A stretch of DNA of 64,000 nt from Bradyrhizobium sp. Arg816 (GTDB lineage Bacteria > Pseudomonadota > Alphaproteobacteria > Rhizobiales > Xanthobacteraceae): NCBI RefSeq assembly GCF_029989365.1, contig NZ_JAPRAQ010000001.1:434001-498000 (forward strand), given 5' to 3'. Position numbers and translations under genes: made by a program. Every line of letters begins with the position of its first letter. Position 1 is the first letter of the stretch. The notes under the pieces are model-generated. The model saw only the letters and a program-made list of their open reading frames with translations, was not told the DNA's origin and made no database searches. Shown here piece after piece: positions 26,425 through 34,381 of this stretch.

Positions 26425-26829
26425 TCAGGCTCGCACCGATTGCCGCGCCTTGGCGCGGAACGGTACGTCCGCTCCCGGCCGCAGGATCACGTAGGCACGG
26501 CGCCAGGACGAATCGTCGGTCAATTTCCAGCTATGCCCCGAGCCGGCGGTATCCTCGGCCAGCAGGACGTTGCCGGGGTGGAGCAGGAAGTGATGGCCGT
26601 CACGCGTCTGGAAATCGAGCGTTCCGCTCAGCGTGATCACCAACTGCCGGATCGGCGCGGTGTGCCAGGCGAACGCGCCGCCCGATTCCGTTTCCTGAAA
26701 GGAGGCGCTGGCGGCATCGATCTTTCCGGTCAGGAAGTCGCCGCGCTGTCCCGGCTCCAGCTCGAGGAAGCCTTCCTCGAAATGCGAGTTGTTGTCCTCT
26801 CCGGTCCATAGACGCACACAGCGGATCAT
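26425..26829 (-). CDS. Small cupin protein, second of a tandem pair
   Basis: A single-domain cupin of 134 residues. The start MIRCVRLWTGEDNNSHFEEG overlaps the stop of its paralogue as ATGA (26826-26829). Possible metal ligands are the His of FAWHTAP, Gln of IRQLV and His of GSGHSWKL; the classic HxH pair is reduced. Both copies share the same opening and the same layout (RQLV, SLSGTL or TLSGTL, HPGNVLLAEDT). The biochemical role is unknown. The position between fumC and mqo suggests a link with four-carbon acid metabolism. Confidence 0.85.
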   Translation of the reverse strand: MIRCVRLWTGEDNNSHFEEGFLELEPGQRGDFLTGKIDAASASFQETESGGAFAWHTAPIRQLVITLSGTLDFQTRDGHHFLLHPGNVLLAEDTAGSGHSWKLTDDSSWRRAYVILRPGADVPFRAKARQSVRA

Positions 26830-27251
26830 CGTGTCTCTCCTTGCATTGTGGTTGCGTCGCCTGCGCGGCGTTGTTCGGACCGGAACGGCACGCCGGCGTC
26901 CGGCTCGAGAACCGTGTAGAGGCGGCGCCACGGCGCCGCGTCCGTCATGGTCCAATTGTGGCCCGTCCCGCTGGTATCCTCCGTGAACAGGACATCGCCC
27001 GGGCGCAGCGTGAAGCTTCCGTCCGCCGTTTCGAACCGTAGCGTCCCGCTCAAGGACATGACGAGCTGACGCGCCGCGTCCGGATGCCAGCCGAGTTTCG
27101 GATCTGCGTCCGTTTCGTGGAACGAGGCGGCATCGATCCCAAGCTTTGCGCTGACCGCATCGCCCCTCGCCCCACGCGCGAGTTCGACGACGCCTTCCTC
27201 GAAGTGCGACTTGCCATCCGCACCCGTCCAGAGTCTGACGCACCGGATCAT
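26826..27251 (-). CDS. Small cupin protein, first of a tandem pair
   Basis: This 141-residue cupin begins MIRCVRLWTGADGKSHFEEG, almost identical to its downstream neighbour, then diverges in the barrel (LGWHPDAARQLVMSLSGTLRF, LRPGDVLFTEDTSGTGHNW). The pair arose by tandem duplication and later divergence, and translation is coupled by a four-base overlap. The same three putative ligands (His, Gln, His) are kept. It begins 15 bases after fumC ends. The function is not known. Confidence 0.85.
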   Translation of the reverse strand: MIRCVRLWTGADGKSHFEEGVVELARGARGDAVSAKLGIDAASFHETDADPKLGWHPDAARQLVMSLSGTLRFETADGSFTLRPGDVLFTEDTSGTGHNWTMTDAAPWRRLYTVLEPDAGVPFRSEQRRAGDATTMQGETR

Positions 27252-27266
27252 TGTCGCCGCCCCACT

Positions 27267-28703
27267 TCAGCCGGCCTTGGCGCCGATTGCGAGCGGCACC
27301 TTGATCTCGGCCACATAGGGCTTGACCATCTTGGCGGGATCCACGATGCGGTCGAACTCCGGCTCGGTCACGAAACCGAGCTTGAGCGCTGCCGACTTCA
27401 GCGTGAGATCGTTGTCCATCGCATAGTGCGCGATCCGCGACGCCTTGTCGTAGCCGATCACGGGCGCCAGCGCCGTCACGAGCATCAGCGATCTCTCGAC
27501 ATACTCCTCGATCTTCTTGTGGTTCGGCTCGGTGCCCTCGACGAGGAAGGTGCGGAAGTTGGTGCAACCATCGGTCAGGATGGTGATGGACTGCGCGATG
27601 TTGTGGATGATCAGCGGCTTGTAGACGTTCATTTCCAGATAGCCGCCGGCTCCGCCGAACCCGACGGCGACGTCGTTCGCCATCACCTGCACGGCGATCA
27701 TCGTCAGCGCTTCGGCCTGCGTCGGGTTGACCTTGCCCGGCATGATCGACGAACCCGGCTCGTTCTCGGGGATCAGCAATTCGGCAAAGCCCGCGCGCGG
27801 GCCGCAGGACATCAGACGGATGTCGTTCGCGATCTTATAGAGCGACCCCGCCAACGTGCGGAGCGTGCCCGATAGCTGCACCAGCGCGTCATGCGCACCC
27901 TGGACGGCAAACTTGTTCGGTGCGCTGACGAAGGGCAGCCCGGTCAGCCGCGCGATTTCCGCGGCGACGGCCTCGGCGAAGCCCGGCGCGGCATTGATGC
28001 CGGTGCCGACGGCCGTGCCGCCCAGGGCGAGCCGGAAGACGCCCTTGAGCGCGTCGTCGATGCGCGCCAGATCGTCGGCGAGCATGCCGGCGTAGCCAGA
28101 CCATTCCTGCCCGAGCGTCAAGGGCGTCGCGTCCTGCATATGGGTTCGGCCGATCTTGACGACGTCGTCCCACTGGCTCGATTTTTCCGCGATTGCGTCG
28201 TGCAACGCCTCGACCGCCGGAACGAGCCGCTCGGTTACGTTCATCGCGGCTGCGATGTACATGGCCGAGGGAAAGCTGTCGTTTGACGATTGCGACATAT
28301 TGACGTGATCGTTCGGGTGAACCGGGTGCTTGCTCCCGAGCGGCGTGCCCGCGAGCTGGCAGCATCGGTTCGAGATCACCTCGTTCACGTTCATGTTGAA
28401 TTGCGTTCCGCTGCCGGTCATCCAAACGTGAAGCGGAAACATGTCCTGATGCTGGCCGGAGAGGATCTCGTCGCAGACATGCGCGATCAGCTTGTGGACC
28501 TTGCCGTCGAGACGGCCGCCGGCGCAATTGGCGTTCGCGGCCGCCTTCTTCAGGATCGCGTAGGACTGGATCATTTCGCGCGGCATCAGGTCCTTGCCGA
28601 TGCTGAAATGCTCGAGCGAACGTTGCGTCTGCGCCCCCCAGAGCTTGTCCGCGGCGACGTCCACGTCACCCAGGCTGTCCGTCTCTTTGCGAAGGTTGCT
28701 CAT
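27267..28703 (-). CDS. fumC: Fumarate hydratase, class II
   Basis: This homotetrameric TCA-cycle enzyme (478 residues from [14 protein letters not shown]) interconverts fumarate and malate without an Fe-S cluster. The family signature [13 protein letters not shown] is intact, as are [33 protein letters not shown] and [20 protein letters not shown]. It is the first gene of the fumC-cupin-cupin-mqo-cydA-cydB run, all with short gaps or overlaps. Class II fumarases resist oxidants, which fits the stress-linked neighbourhood. Confidence 0.96.
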   Translation of the reverse strand: MSNLRKETDSLGDVDVAADKLWGAQTQRSLEHFSIGKDLMPREMIQSYAILKKAAANANCAGGRLDGKVHKLIAHVCDEILSGQHQDMFPLHVWMTGSGTQFNMNVNEVISNRCCQLAGTPLGSKHPVHPNDHVNMSQSSNDSFPSAMYIAAAMNVTERLVPAVEALHDAIAEKSSQWDDVVKIGRTHMQDATPLTLGQEWSGYAGMLADDLARIDDALKGVFRLALGGTAVGTGINAAPGFAEAVAAEIARLTGLPFVSAPNKFAVQGAHDALVQLSGTLRTLAGSLYKIANDIRLMSCGPRAGFAELLIPENEPGSSIMPGKVNPTQAEALTMIAVQVMANDVAVGFGGAGGYLEMNVYKPLIIHNIAQSITILTDGCTNFRTFLVEGTEPNHKKIEEYVERSLMLVTALAPVIGYDKASRIAHYAMDNDLTLKSAALKLGFVTEPEFDRIVDPAKMVKPYVAEIKVPLAIGAKAG

Positions 28704-28812
28704 CCGTGCCTCTTGGCAGTTGACGTCGAAAGGCCATCTCGGCGCTGTTGGAAAGTGTACGCACCGCGTGAAGCCCACGCTTCCTGGAATGAACGTCCTT
28801 TTGCCGAATGGC

Positions 28813-28833
28813 ATGGTGCGCGCTCCGCACCAT
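28813..28833. repeat. Inverted repeat upstream of fumC
   Basis: Perfect eight-base arms ATGGTGCG and CGCACCAT with a five-base spacer lie about 110 bases before the fumC start and 35 bases after the DUF1275 stop. There is no T-run, so it could be an operator for the fumC operon or a terminator hairpin of the upstream gene. Confidence 0.4.
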
Positions 28834-28867
28834 CAACGAGCGAAATCGTGGGACCTGGGTCGACGGT

Positions 28868-29533
28868 TCAGCTTCGCAGCGGTGGCCGGCAGAGCCAAAG
28901 AACGCACACCGACGATGCGATCGGCAGGACAAGGCTCCAGGCGTGCAGCCATTTCGTCACACAGGCCCCGACGGCGGCCCCCGTCAGGAACATCAGGCAG
29001 ACCAGAAGCATGATCGCGGTGCCGCGCGCCGCATCGCGATCGGACGCAACCGATTGATCGAGGGCACGGAGCATGTTGCCGGTGACGGTGACGGAAAGAT
29101 ATTTCCAGCGCTCGACCTGCCTGAAGCTGGCCGACTGCAGTGCGGCGCCGAAGGAGATTCCGAGGATCGTGATCATGTCCGGAATCCGATGATACAACAG
29201 CATCACCGTGACCAGGCAGACGATCTCTCCGGCGAGGCACAGCAGCGGCGACTTGAGGCGGATTGCCAGCGATGCGCCGAGCAGAAAGGCGGCAAGCGGA
29301 AGAAGATGATGGGTTGCCTGCCGCCACTGTCCGGACATGGCGTCGATGCCGAGGAAGACGACATTGCCGGTCTGCGAGCTTGCAAACACGCCGCCGAGCG
29401 AGAGCCATGTAAAGGCGTCGAGAAAGCCGCCCGTCATGCTCAGAAGAGACGCCACGAGAGCCGATCGCTCCGGAGCATGGACGACGCTCCCCGTCTCGGC
29501 GACCAGCTCCGGAGATACGGCTTGCATCGCCAT
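28868..29533 (-). CDS. DUF1275 (YoaK-type) membrane protein
   Basis: A 221-residue inner-membrane protein with about six hydrophobic segments. The family motif region SMTGGFLDAFTWLSLGGVFASSQTGNVVFLG is clear, and SVTVTGNMLRAL repeats the TGN element in the second half. Members are widespread and have no established function. The gene lies 18 bases after fdhD and so belongs with the hdeD-fdhD unit. Confidence 0.9.
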   Translation of the reverse strand: MAMQAVSPELVAETGSVVHAPERSALVASLLSMTGGFLDAFTWLSLGGVFASSQTGNVVFLGIDAMSGQWRQATHHLLPLAAFLLGASLAIRLKSPLLCLAGEIVCLVTVMLLYHRIPDMITILGISFGAALQSASFRQVERWKYLSVTVTGNMLRALDQSVASDRDAARGTAIMLLVCLMFLTGAAVGACVTKWLHAWSLVLPIASSVCVLWLCRPPLRS

Positions 29534-29551
29534 GTGCGCCGGCCCGCGAGG

Positions 29552-30388
29552 TCAGCAGCCGGCGTGCGTTGCGGCCCCATCCGGCAGCAGAACGCGACGC
29601 GGGTGCGTGAATACGCCGTATCCGTCATCGCGCGCGATCGCCAGCAGCGTGATCCCCGCTTCATCCGCGGTCTTGATCGCGAGTGCGGTGGGTGCGGATA
29701 CGGCCACGATGACCGGTGCGCCGAGCATCGCCGCTTTCTGCACCATCTCGACGGAGACGCGGCTCGTCAGCAGCACCGCGCCATCGCATGCCGATCTCCC
29801 CTCGCGTACGATCGCACCGGCGAGCTTGTCGAGCGCATTGTGGCGGCCGACGTCCTCTCTGACCAGGCCGATGCCGCCCCGCGGATGCCAGAAGGCCGCC
29901 GCGTGGACGGCCCGCGTTTGCTGATTCAGGATTTGGTGCGGAGAAAGGGCCTGCATGGCGCCCAGCAAGTCGCGCGCGTGAAAAACGACGCCCCTGCCCT
30001 TCACCCGCGCCGGCGCACGGCGAGCCTGTTCGAGGCTCTCGATGCCGCATAGCCCGCAGCCAACGGGGCCGCTGATGGTTCGGCGCCGTGCCGCCAGGGA
30101 TGACGCGCGGTCGCCATCGAGCCACATCCGAACCTCGACGCCAAGATCGTTCGGGATCAGCTCGATGCTGCTGATCTCGCTCGCGCGTTCGACGATGGCC
30201 TCGGTCAGGCTGAAGCCGATACCGAAATCCTCCAGATCTCCCGGCGTACCCATCATCACCGCATGGGTCGAGCCGTTATAGGTGAGCGCGATCGCGGTCT
30301 CCTCGGCAACCAGCCGCGAGGTCGACTTGGTCTGACCGCCGCGCCAGGCAATCTCCCAATGCCGCGTGAATGTCGAGCCTTTCGCCAT
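29552..30388 (-). CDS. fdhD: Formate dehydrogenase accessory sulfurtransferase FdhD
   Basis: FdhD moves sulfur from cysteine desulfurase to the molybdenum cofactor of formate dehydrogenases. The 278-residue protein has the catalytic cysteine pair in CGLCG, the N-terminal ETAIALTYNGSTHAVMMGTPGDLEDF region and the conserved REDVGRHNALDKLAG and TSRVSVEMVQKAAMLG. It follows the HdeD-like gene by three bases. The YdeP-like enzyme at 18543-20834 is a plausible client; other formate dehydrogenases may lie elsewhere in the genome. Confidence 0.95.
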   Translation of the reverse strand: MAKGSTFTRHWEIAWRGGQTKSTSRLVAEETAIALTYNGSTHAVMMGTPGDLEDFGIGFSLTEAIVERASEISSIELIPNDLGVEVRMWLDGDRASSLAARRRTISGPVGCGLCGIESLEQARRAPARVKGRGVVFHARDLLGAMQALSPHQILNQQTRAVHAAAFWHPRGGIGLVREDVGRHNALDKLAGAIVREGRSACDGAVLLTSRVSVEMVQKAAMLGAPVIVAVSAPTALAIKTADEAGITLLAIARDDGYGVFTHPRRVLLPDGAATHAGC

Positions 30389-30391
30389 GAT

Positions 30392-30991
30392 TCATACCGT
30401 CGCCGGCTGGGACGAATGGCGCGACGCGCGGCTCTTGAGCGCGATCCCGAATGCGATAAATCCCCATCCCTGGAAGATCAGGTCGACGACCAGCATCACA
30501 CCAAGCAGCCACAAACCGATGGCGGGCCAAGCCGCAACCAGCATGACACCGACGCAGAAGGTCAGGACGCCCGCAGCCACGATCCAACGCCAGCCCGCGG
30601 CCGGCCGCATATGCAACCCGGCCCAGATCCTTATCACCCCGGCCACGACCAGGAAGGCACACACGGCGAGAGACAGCGTGAACGAAGCCAGGATCGGATC
30701 GTAGAGTATGATGGCCCCGGCGGCCGCATAGACGATCCCGGCCAGTAGCCAAAGCAGGTATCCCCGCAAGCCGCGCACTGAAAACGCGTGCACGATCTGG
30801 AAAATTCCGGCGACCGCCATGGTAGCGCCGATGACCAGCACGGACGCGAGGTTCGCCGCCATCAGATTGGCAGATGCAACACCGCCGAGGATCAGTTCGC
30901 CGACACCCAGCGCAACGAACCAGCCCCATTTTCCGGTGATGGCGTGGATCGCCCATCCGAGCGAGGCCTTCGAGTTCGACATGTCCGTCAT
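30392..30991 (-). CDS. HdeD-like (DUF308) membrane protein
   Basis: This 199-residue protein has about six membrane segments arranged as repeated pairs (VALGVGELILGGVASANLMAAN, YLLWLLAGIVYAAAGAIILYDP, LTFCVGVMLVAAWPAIGLWLLG). HdeD of E. coli is linked to acid resistance; most relatives are uncharacterised. It heads a tight unit with fdhD and the DUF1275 gene. A palindrome lies 13 bases upstream of the start. Family assignment is good; an acid-resistance role is only suggested. Confidence 0.88.
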   Translation of the reverse strand: MTDMSNSKASLGWAIHAITGKWGWFVALGVGELILGGVASANLMAANLASVLVIGATMAVAGIFQIVHAFSVRGLRGYLLWLLAGIVYAAAGAIILYDPILASFTLSLAVCAFLVVAGVIRIWAGLHMRPAAGWRWIVAAGVLTFCVGVMLVAAWPAIGLWLLGVMLVVDLIFQGWGFIAFGIALKSRASRHSSQPATV

Positions 30992-31003
30992 GGCTTGACC
31001 CTT

Positions 31004-31015
31004 GTTCGCACGAAC
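31004..31015. promoter_or_regulatory. Palindrome before the HdeD-like gene
   Basis: GTTCG-CA-CGAAC is a perfect inverted repeat 13 bases upstream of the start codon. A second repeat, GATCCG-N7-CGGATC, lies at 31094-31112 between this gene and the kinase gene. Either could be an operator; neither matches a site I can name. Confidence 0.3.
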
Positions 31016-31130
31016 GATCCGCAGATCATGAATGGGGACAAGCGTATCGAGATCTGTCCCAGGTCATCTTTCGAGGACGCCGCGATATTATTTGATCCGC
31101 ACGATACGGATCGTTGCGCGAGGATCGCGA

Positions 31131-31754
31131 CTAGCGCGGGATGGTCACGACGGTCCTGAACCCGTCGGGGCCCCCGCGGACGTCGACGGTCCCGTGCAGA
31201 CGCGCCGCAAGCGTCTCGACGATGGAGCGGTCCTCTTCCCGGTACCGACTTTCGTCGGACGAGCCGTTGTCCATGATGCTGCACGCAACCGACGTCGCCG
31301 TGAGCCACACTTCGAGACGAATGGCGCCTGCACCGCAGTGGGACACGTGGCGCACCGCACCGGTGATCAGTTCGAAGACGATCATCCCCAGCAGCCAGCA
31401 GCGCTCGGAGCTCATCTGCAGCGGATGCAGCAGCAGCGAGAACGCAATACCCTTGTCTTCGAGGCTCGAGCGACTGATCGAGCGGCACAATTGCTTAAGA
31501 TAGGCCGCCAGATCGACGGTGGTGGTGAACTGCGGCATTTGCAGCGCATGGTGAAGTTGCGCATGACCTTCCAGCCGATCCTGCACGGAAGCGAGGGTCG
31601 CCCTCGCTTCGATGCCGTCGCAGCGATCGGCCGCCTGCGCCACCAGATCAATGGCCGAGGCGAGCTCGTCGTCGATCCGATGCGCGAGCTCACGCAGCAG
31701 CAGGCGCTCCGCCATGATGCCGCCATCCGGCAGGAGTTCCGAGAGGCTGCTCAT
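31131..31754 (-). CDS. HWE/HisKA_2-like histidine kinase with degenerate ATPase motifs
   Basis: This 207-residue soluble protein has only a dimerisation/phospho-acceptor helix (LLLRELAHRIDDELASAIDLV) and a short ATP-binding domain. In the N box the usual Asn is replaced by Gly (FELITGAVRHV), and the G1 region reads DNGSSDESRY, without the usual second glycine. It may therefore be a non-catalytic partner or phosphotransfer protein. It begins 38 bases after dps in the same direction. No sensor domain is present, so it could act with an unlinked sensor. Confidence 0.8.
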   Translation of the reverse strand: MSSLSELLPDGGIMAERLLLRELAHRIDDELASAIDLVAQAADRCDGIEARATLASVQDRLEGHAQLHHALQMPQFTTTVDLAAYLKQLCRSISRSSLEDKGIAFSLLLHPLQMSSERCWLLGMIVFELITGAVRHVSHCGAGAIRLEVWLTATSVACSIMDNGSSDESRYREEDRSIVETLAARLHGTVDVRGGPDGFRTVVTIPR

Positions 31755-31792
31755 CCTTCACCCGCCTCCCGGCTCAACGGCGTGCTTGGCGC

Positions 31793-32293
31793 TTACGAGT
31801 TCTGGCCGCTTCGGCCGGTCTCGTAGAGGAACCAGATGCGCCGTTCCGTCTCGTCGATCCAGTTTTCCAGGACGCTCGCGGTGGCGACATCGCCGTATTC
31901 GTCGCAGAGCTCGTGGACCCGGCGCATTTCTCGCGTAAGCTGCTGGTTGTCGCTGCGCAGTTCAGCGAGCATGTCCTGCGGGTCGACATAGTCGGCATCG
32001 TTGTCGAGAATGCGCTGCTCGCGCGCGATGTGGCCGATCGAGCGTAGCGTCGTGCCGCCGATCTTGCGTGCGCGTTCGGCGATGTCGTCAGTCATCGCGA
32101 AGATCTGGTCGGCCTGCTCGTCGAGCATGAGGTGGTAATCGCGAAAGTGGCTACCCGACACGTGCCAGTGGAAGTTCTTGGTCTTCAGGTAGAGCGCAAA
32201 AACGTCGGCAAGCAGCGCTCTCAGCGCGGCTGGGATGTCCCGATTCGCATTCGCTCCGAGATCTGTCGGGCTTTGGAGGTCTGCTTGGGTCAT
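31793..32293 (-). CDS. dps: Dps-type DNA-protecting ferritin
   Basis: Dps forms a twelve-subunit shell that stores iron using peroxide and shields DNA in stationary phase. The product has 166 residues from the second ATG (MTQADLQSP), which has AAGGA eight bases upstream; an ATG three codons earlier lacks a ribosome site. Ferroxidase residues are in KNFHWHVSGSHFRDYHLMLDEQADQIF (His, Asp, Glu). Neighbours are a catalase-like peroxidase, a cytochrome b561 and an HWE-like kinase, a coherent oxidative-stress group. Confidence 0.95.
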   Translation of the reverse strand: MTQADLQSPTDLGANANRDIPAALRALLADVFALYLKTKNFHWHVSGSHFRDYHLMLDEQADQIFAMTDDIAERARKIGGTTLRSIGHIAREQRILDNDADYVDPQDMLAELRSDNQQLTREMRRVHELCDEYGDVATASVLENWIDETERRIWFLYETGRSGQNS

Positions 32294-32343
32294 GGTCGGC
32301 ATCCTTGTTGGAGGTTGGAAACATCTAGCCGCGCGGTGCGCGA

Positions 32344-32378
32344 GGAATCTTTCCGGCGCGAAAGATCCTTTTTGGATC
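32344..32378. repeat. Stem-loop sequences between cytochrome b561 and dps
   Basis: GGAATCTTTC and GAAAGATCC form an imperfect stem (one extra A) with a six-base loop, followed on the plus strand by TTTTT; GATCC-TTTTT-GGATC overlaps it. Both flanking genes run on the minus strand, where there is no T-run, so this is more likely a minus-strand hairpin or operator than a standard terminator. Confidence 0.4.
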
Positions 32379-32416
32379 GCACGCCTGCGAGGGGCGCCCG
32401 CCGGCGCGCAGCGGGT

Positions 32417-32980
32417 TCATTTCGTTTGGGTCCCCCTGTCCCGCAACGGCAGAAGCGACATCGATGCGAATACGCCATCGCGACGGATCAATGCGTGGAA
32501 CAGCCCCGCCGCCAGATGCAGCAGCACGAGGGCAAAGAACGCGAACCCGACATAGACGTGGGCATTCCAGAGCAGCGTGTGCATCAGGTCGCTCTGCGGC
32601 AGCAGCGCGGGAATTCGGATCCCGCCATACAGGATGACCGGATAGGCCGCAGCCCAGAGCATGCCGATACCGAGCAACGGCATGACGATCATGAGGCCAT
32701 ACAGCAGCTGGTGCGACAATCCTGCTCCCAACTTCATGGTTTTCGAAAGATCGGCCGGCAATGGCGGCGCACCGTAATGCAGGCGCAAGGCCAGCCTGAT
32801 CAGAACGAGGACCAGCAGGATGAATCCGGTCGTCTTGTGAACCAGGATGAGCGGGAGATATTTCGGCGCGACGGTGGAGACCATGCCGACGCCAATGAAC
32901 AGCATGGCGAGGACGCAGACCGCCATCAGCCAATGCAGAACGCGCTGGATCAGGGCAAAACGATGAGGAGCGCTGGTCAT
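32417..32980 (-). CDS. Cytochrome b561-type membrane protein
   Basis: A 187-residue four-helix di-haem b protein. Histidines suited to bind haem occur in RVLHWLMAVCVLAML, LVHKTTGFILL, GLSHQLLYGLMIVM and ALVLLHLAAGLFHALI. The family carries electrons from quinol to periplasmic acceptors. Its start overlaps the catalase stop (ATGA at 32977-32980), so it may feed electrons to that peroxidase. This pairing is common in proteobacteria. Confidence 0.92.
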   Translation of the reverse strand: MTSAPHRFALIQRVLHWLMAVCVLAMLFIGVGMVSTVAPKYLPLILVHKTTGFILLVLVLIRLALRLHYGAPPLPADLSKTMKLGAGLSHQLLYGLMIVMPLLGIGMLWAAAYPVILYGGIRIPALLPQSDLMHTLLWNAHVYVGFAFFALVLLHLAAGLFHALIRRDGVFASMSLLPLRDRGTQTK

Positions 32981-34029
32981 GGCTTGGCCGTCTCGGTTCG
33001 CGGATAGTCCCTGGCTTCGGCCGCACGCAGATCGTAGGATTTGCGGTAGACCGACGAGCGTGCAGCCGGGAACGGATCATCCGACACCCGGATTCCCTGC
33101 GGCAGGACGGTCGGATCGAAATTGATGTCGCGGCACGGTCCATCGCGTTCCGGCTCGATCCGCTGCACGATCAGCGTTCCGACCTCCACCTTGCGACGGT
33201 TCTCCGGCCAGGCCTTGCTCGGGTCCGCGGTCGGATCCCCGGGATCGGCGACGGTCGTGACCATGGTCCAGCGTTGCGGGCCGGCCGTGCGGACCCGCTC
33301 CACGATCTCCTGCTCGAGAAAATCCGGGCCGCGTTTTTCCAGATCGGCTTGCGAGACCGGCACGCCCTTCGCCATCGGCACCAGCGACCATCGCACCGCC
33401 CGCTCGCCGCCCTTCGCGTCCGTGAAGATGAAGCTGTTGAGGCCGTTGTAGAAATCCTCCGCATAGCTCGTGGTCCAGGGCGCTGTCTTGGCCCAGGCTG
33501 CGAAGGCAGCAAATTCCGGATTTGCCTGGATGAAACTCTTCATCGCCTCCGGATCCTTCTTGCCGGATGCAATCAGCAGCTCGTGAAACGCCTGCGGCGT
33601 CGACACTGCAAAAACCGGCGGGTTGATCAGCGCCATCCGCCACTCTTCGCCGTCCGCCGCTGCGATCTGCAATCCCAAACCGCGCACGCGCACAGTCGCA
33701 TCCACGGCGTTCGGGTCGGCCGTGCCAAGATTGAAGCGGCCCAGCGCCGGATACGCGCCTCGCTCGAAGACTCTGGCCTTCGAGAGCTCCGCGCCATTTC
33801 CATTCGCCTCGAATGTCCCGGTGAAGCAGATTCCCTTGGCATGATTTCGCCGGTGCCCGAGCGGCGGACCGCTCGGAGGCGTCAACGCCGCGATCATCCG
33901 TTCCGGCGTCAGACGCTCCGGCGAGAGCCATCCCGCGGTGTATGCGAAGGCAGCCGCGCCGCCGCCGAGCACGGCTGCAATCAGGACGAGGGATCCAAGC
34001 CCCGAACGTGGTAGCTTGCCTTGGTTCAT
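32977..34029 (-). CDS. Exported catalase-family peroxidase (SrpA-like)
   Basis: The protein has 350 residues with an N-terminal signal anchor (LGSLVLIAAVLGGGAAAFAYTAG) behind an AAGGAG ribosome site, so it works in the periplasm. The distal His is in RRNHAKGICFTGTFEANG. INPPVFAVSTPQAFHE follows the catalase pattern, and a candidate haem tyrosine is in VYRKSYDLRAAEARDY. Members of this clade are shorter than true catalases and usually act as peroxidases. It is the first gene of a two-gene operon with cytochrome b561. Confidence 0.92.
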   Translation of the reverse strand: MNQGKLPRSGLGSLVLIAAVLGGGAAAFAYTAGWLSPERLTPERMIAALTPPSGPPLGHRRNHAKGICFTGTFEANGNGAELSKARVFERGAYPALGRFNLGTADPNAVDATVRVRGLGLQIAAADGEEWRMALINPPVFAVSTPQAFHELLIASGKKDPEAMKSFIQANPEFAAFAAWAKTAPWTTSYAEDFYNGLNSFIFTDAKGGERAVRWSLVPMAKGVPVSQADLEKRGPDFLEQEIVERVRTAGPQRWTMVTTVADPGDPTADPSKAWPENRRKVEVGTLIVQRIEPERDGPCRDINFDPTVLPQGIRVSDDPFPAARSSVYRKSYDLRAAEARDYPRTETAKP

Positions 34030-34381
34030 TCGGTCTCCTTTGCGATGCCCGGACCGCCCGGCGATCGGGTGCGCGCGGCACTCTTTCGAGCGACGCAGCT
34101 TCCTTGTAGCCGGCGACCAGGGCTCGATCTTTTCGAACCCACCGCCAATTTCGCGAAGGCACGCCTGAGCTGTCTTCGGCGTTCGCCGGACCCGGCTTCG
34201 GGCATTCTCGAAATTTTTCGTGCAATTTGACAATCGATCGTGATGCCCGAAAAGACCCACCCTGCGCCCCGCCCTATTTCAGATGCGCTTCGCACGATGG
34301 CGGCGGTCGACTCCCGAACGATGGACCGTGTCGCGACGGGGCCGCCAGCGCCGCAGAGGCTGGAATGCGATTGGGAATCGA
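34030..34381. other. Divergent intergenic region without a gene
   Basis: These 352 bases separate the peroxidase start (minus) from the SDR start (plus). A short inverted repeat CGAAA-TT-TTTCG occurs at about 34210-34221. No coding frame with a ribosome site was found, although an in-frame ATG at 34283 could extend the SDR by 33 residues. Confidence 0.5.
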
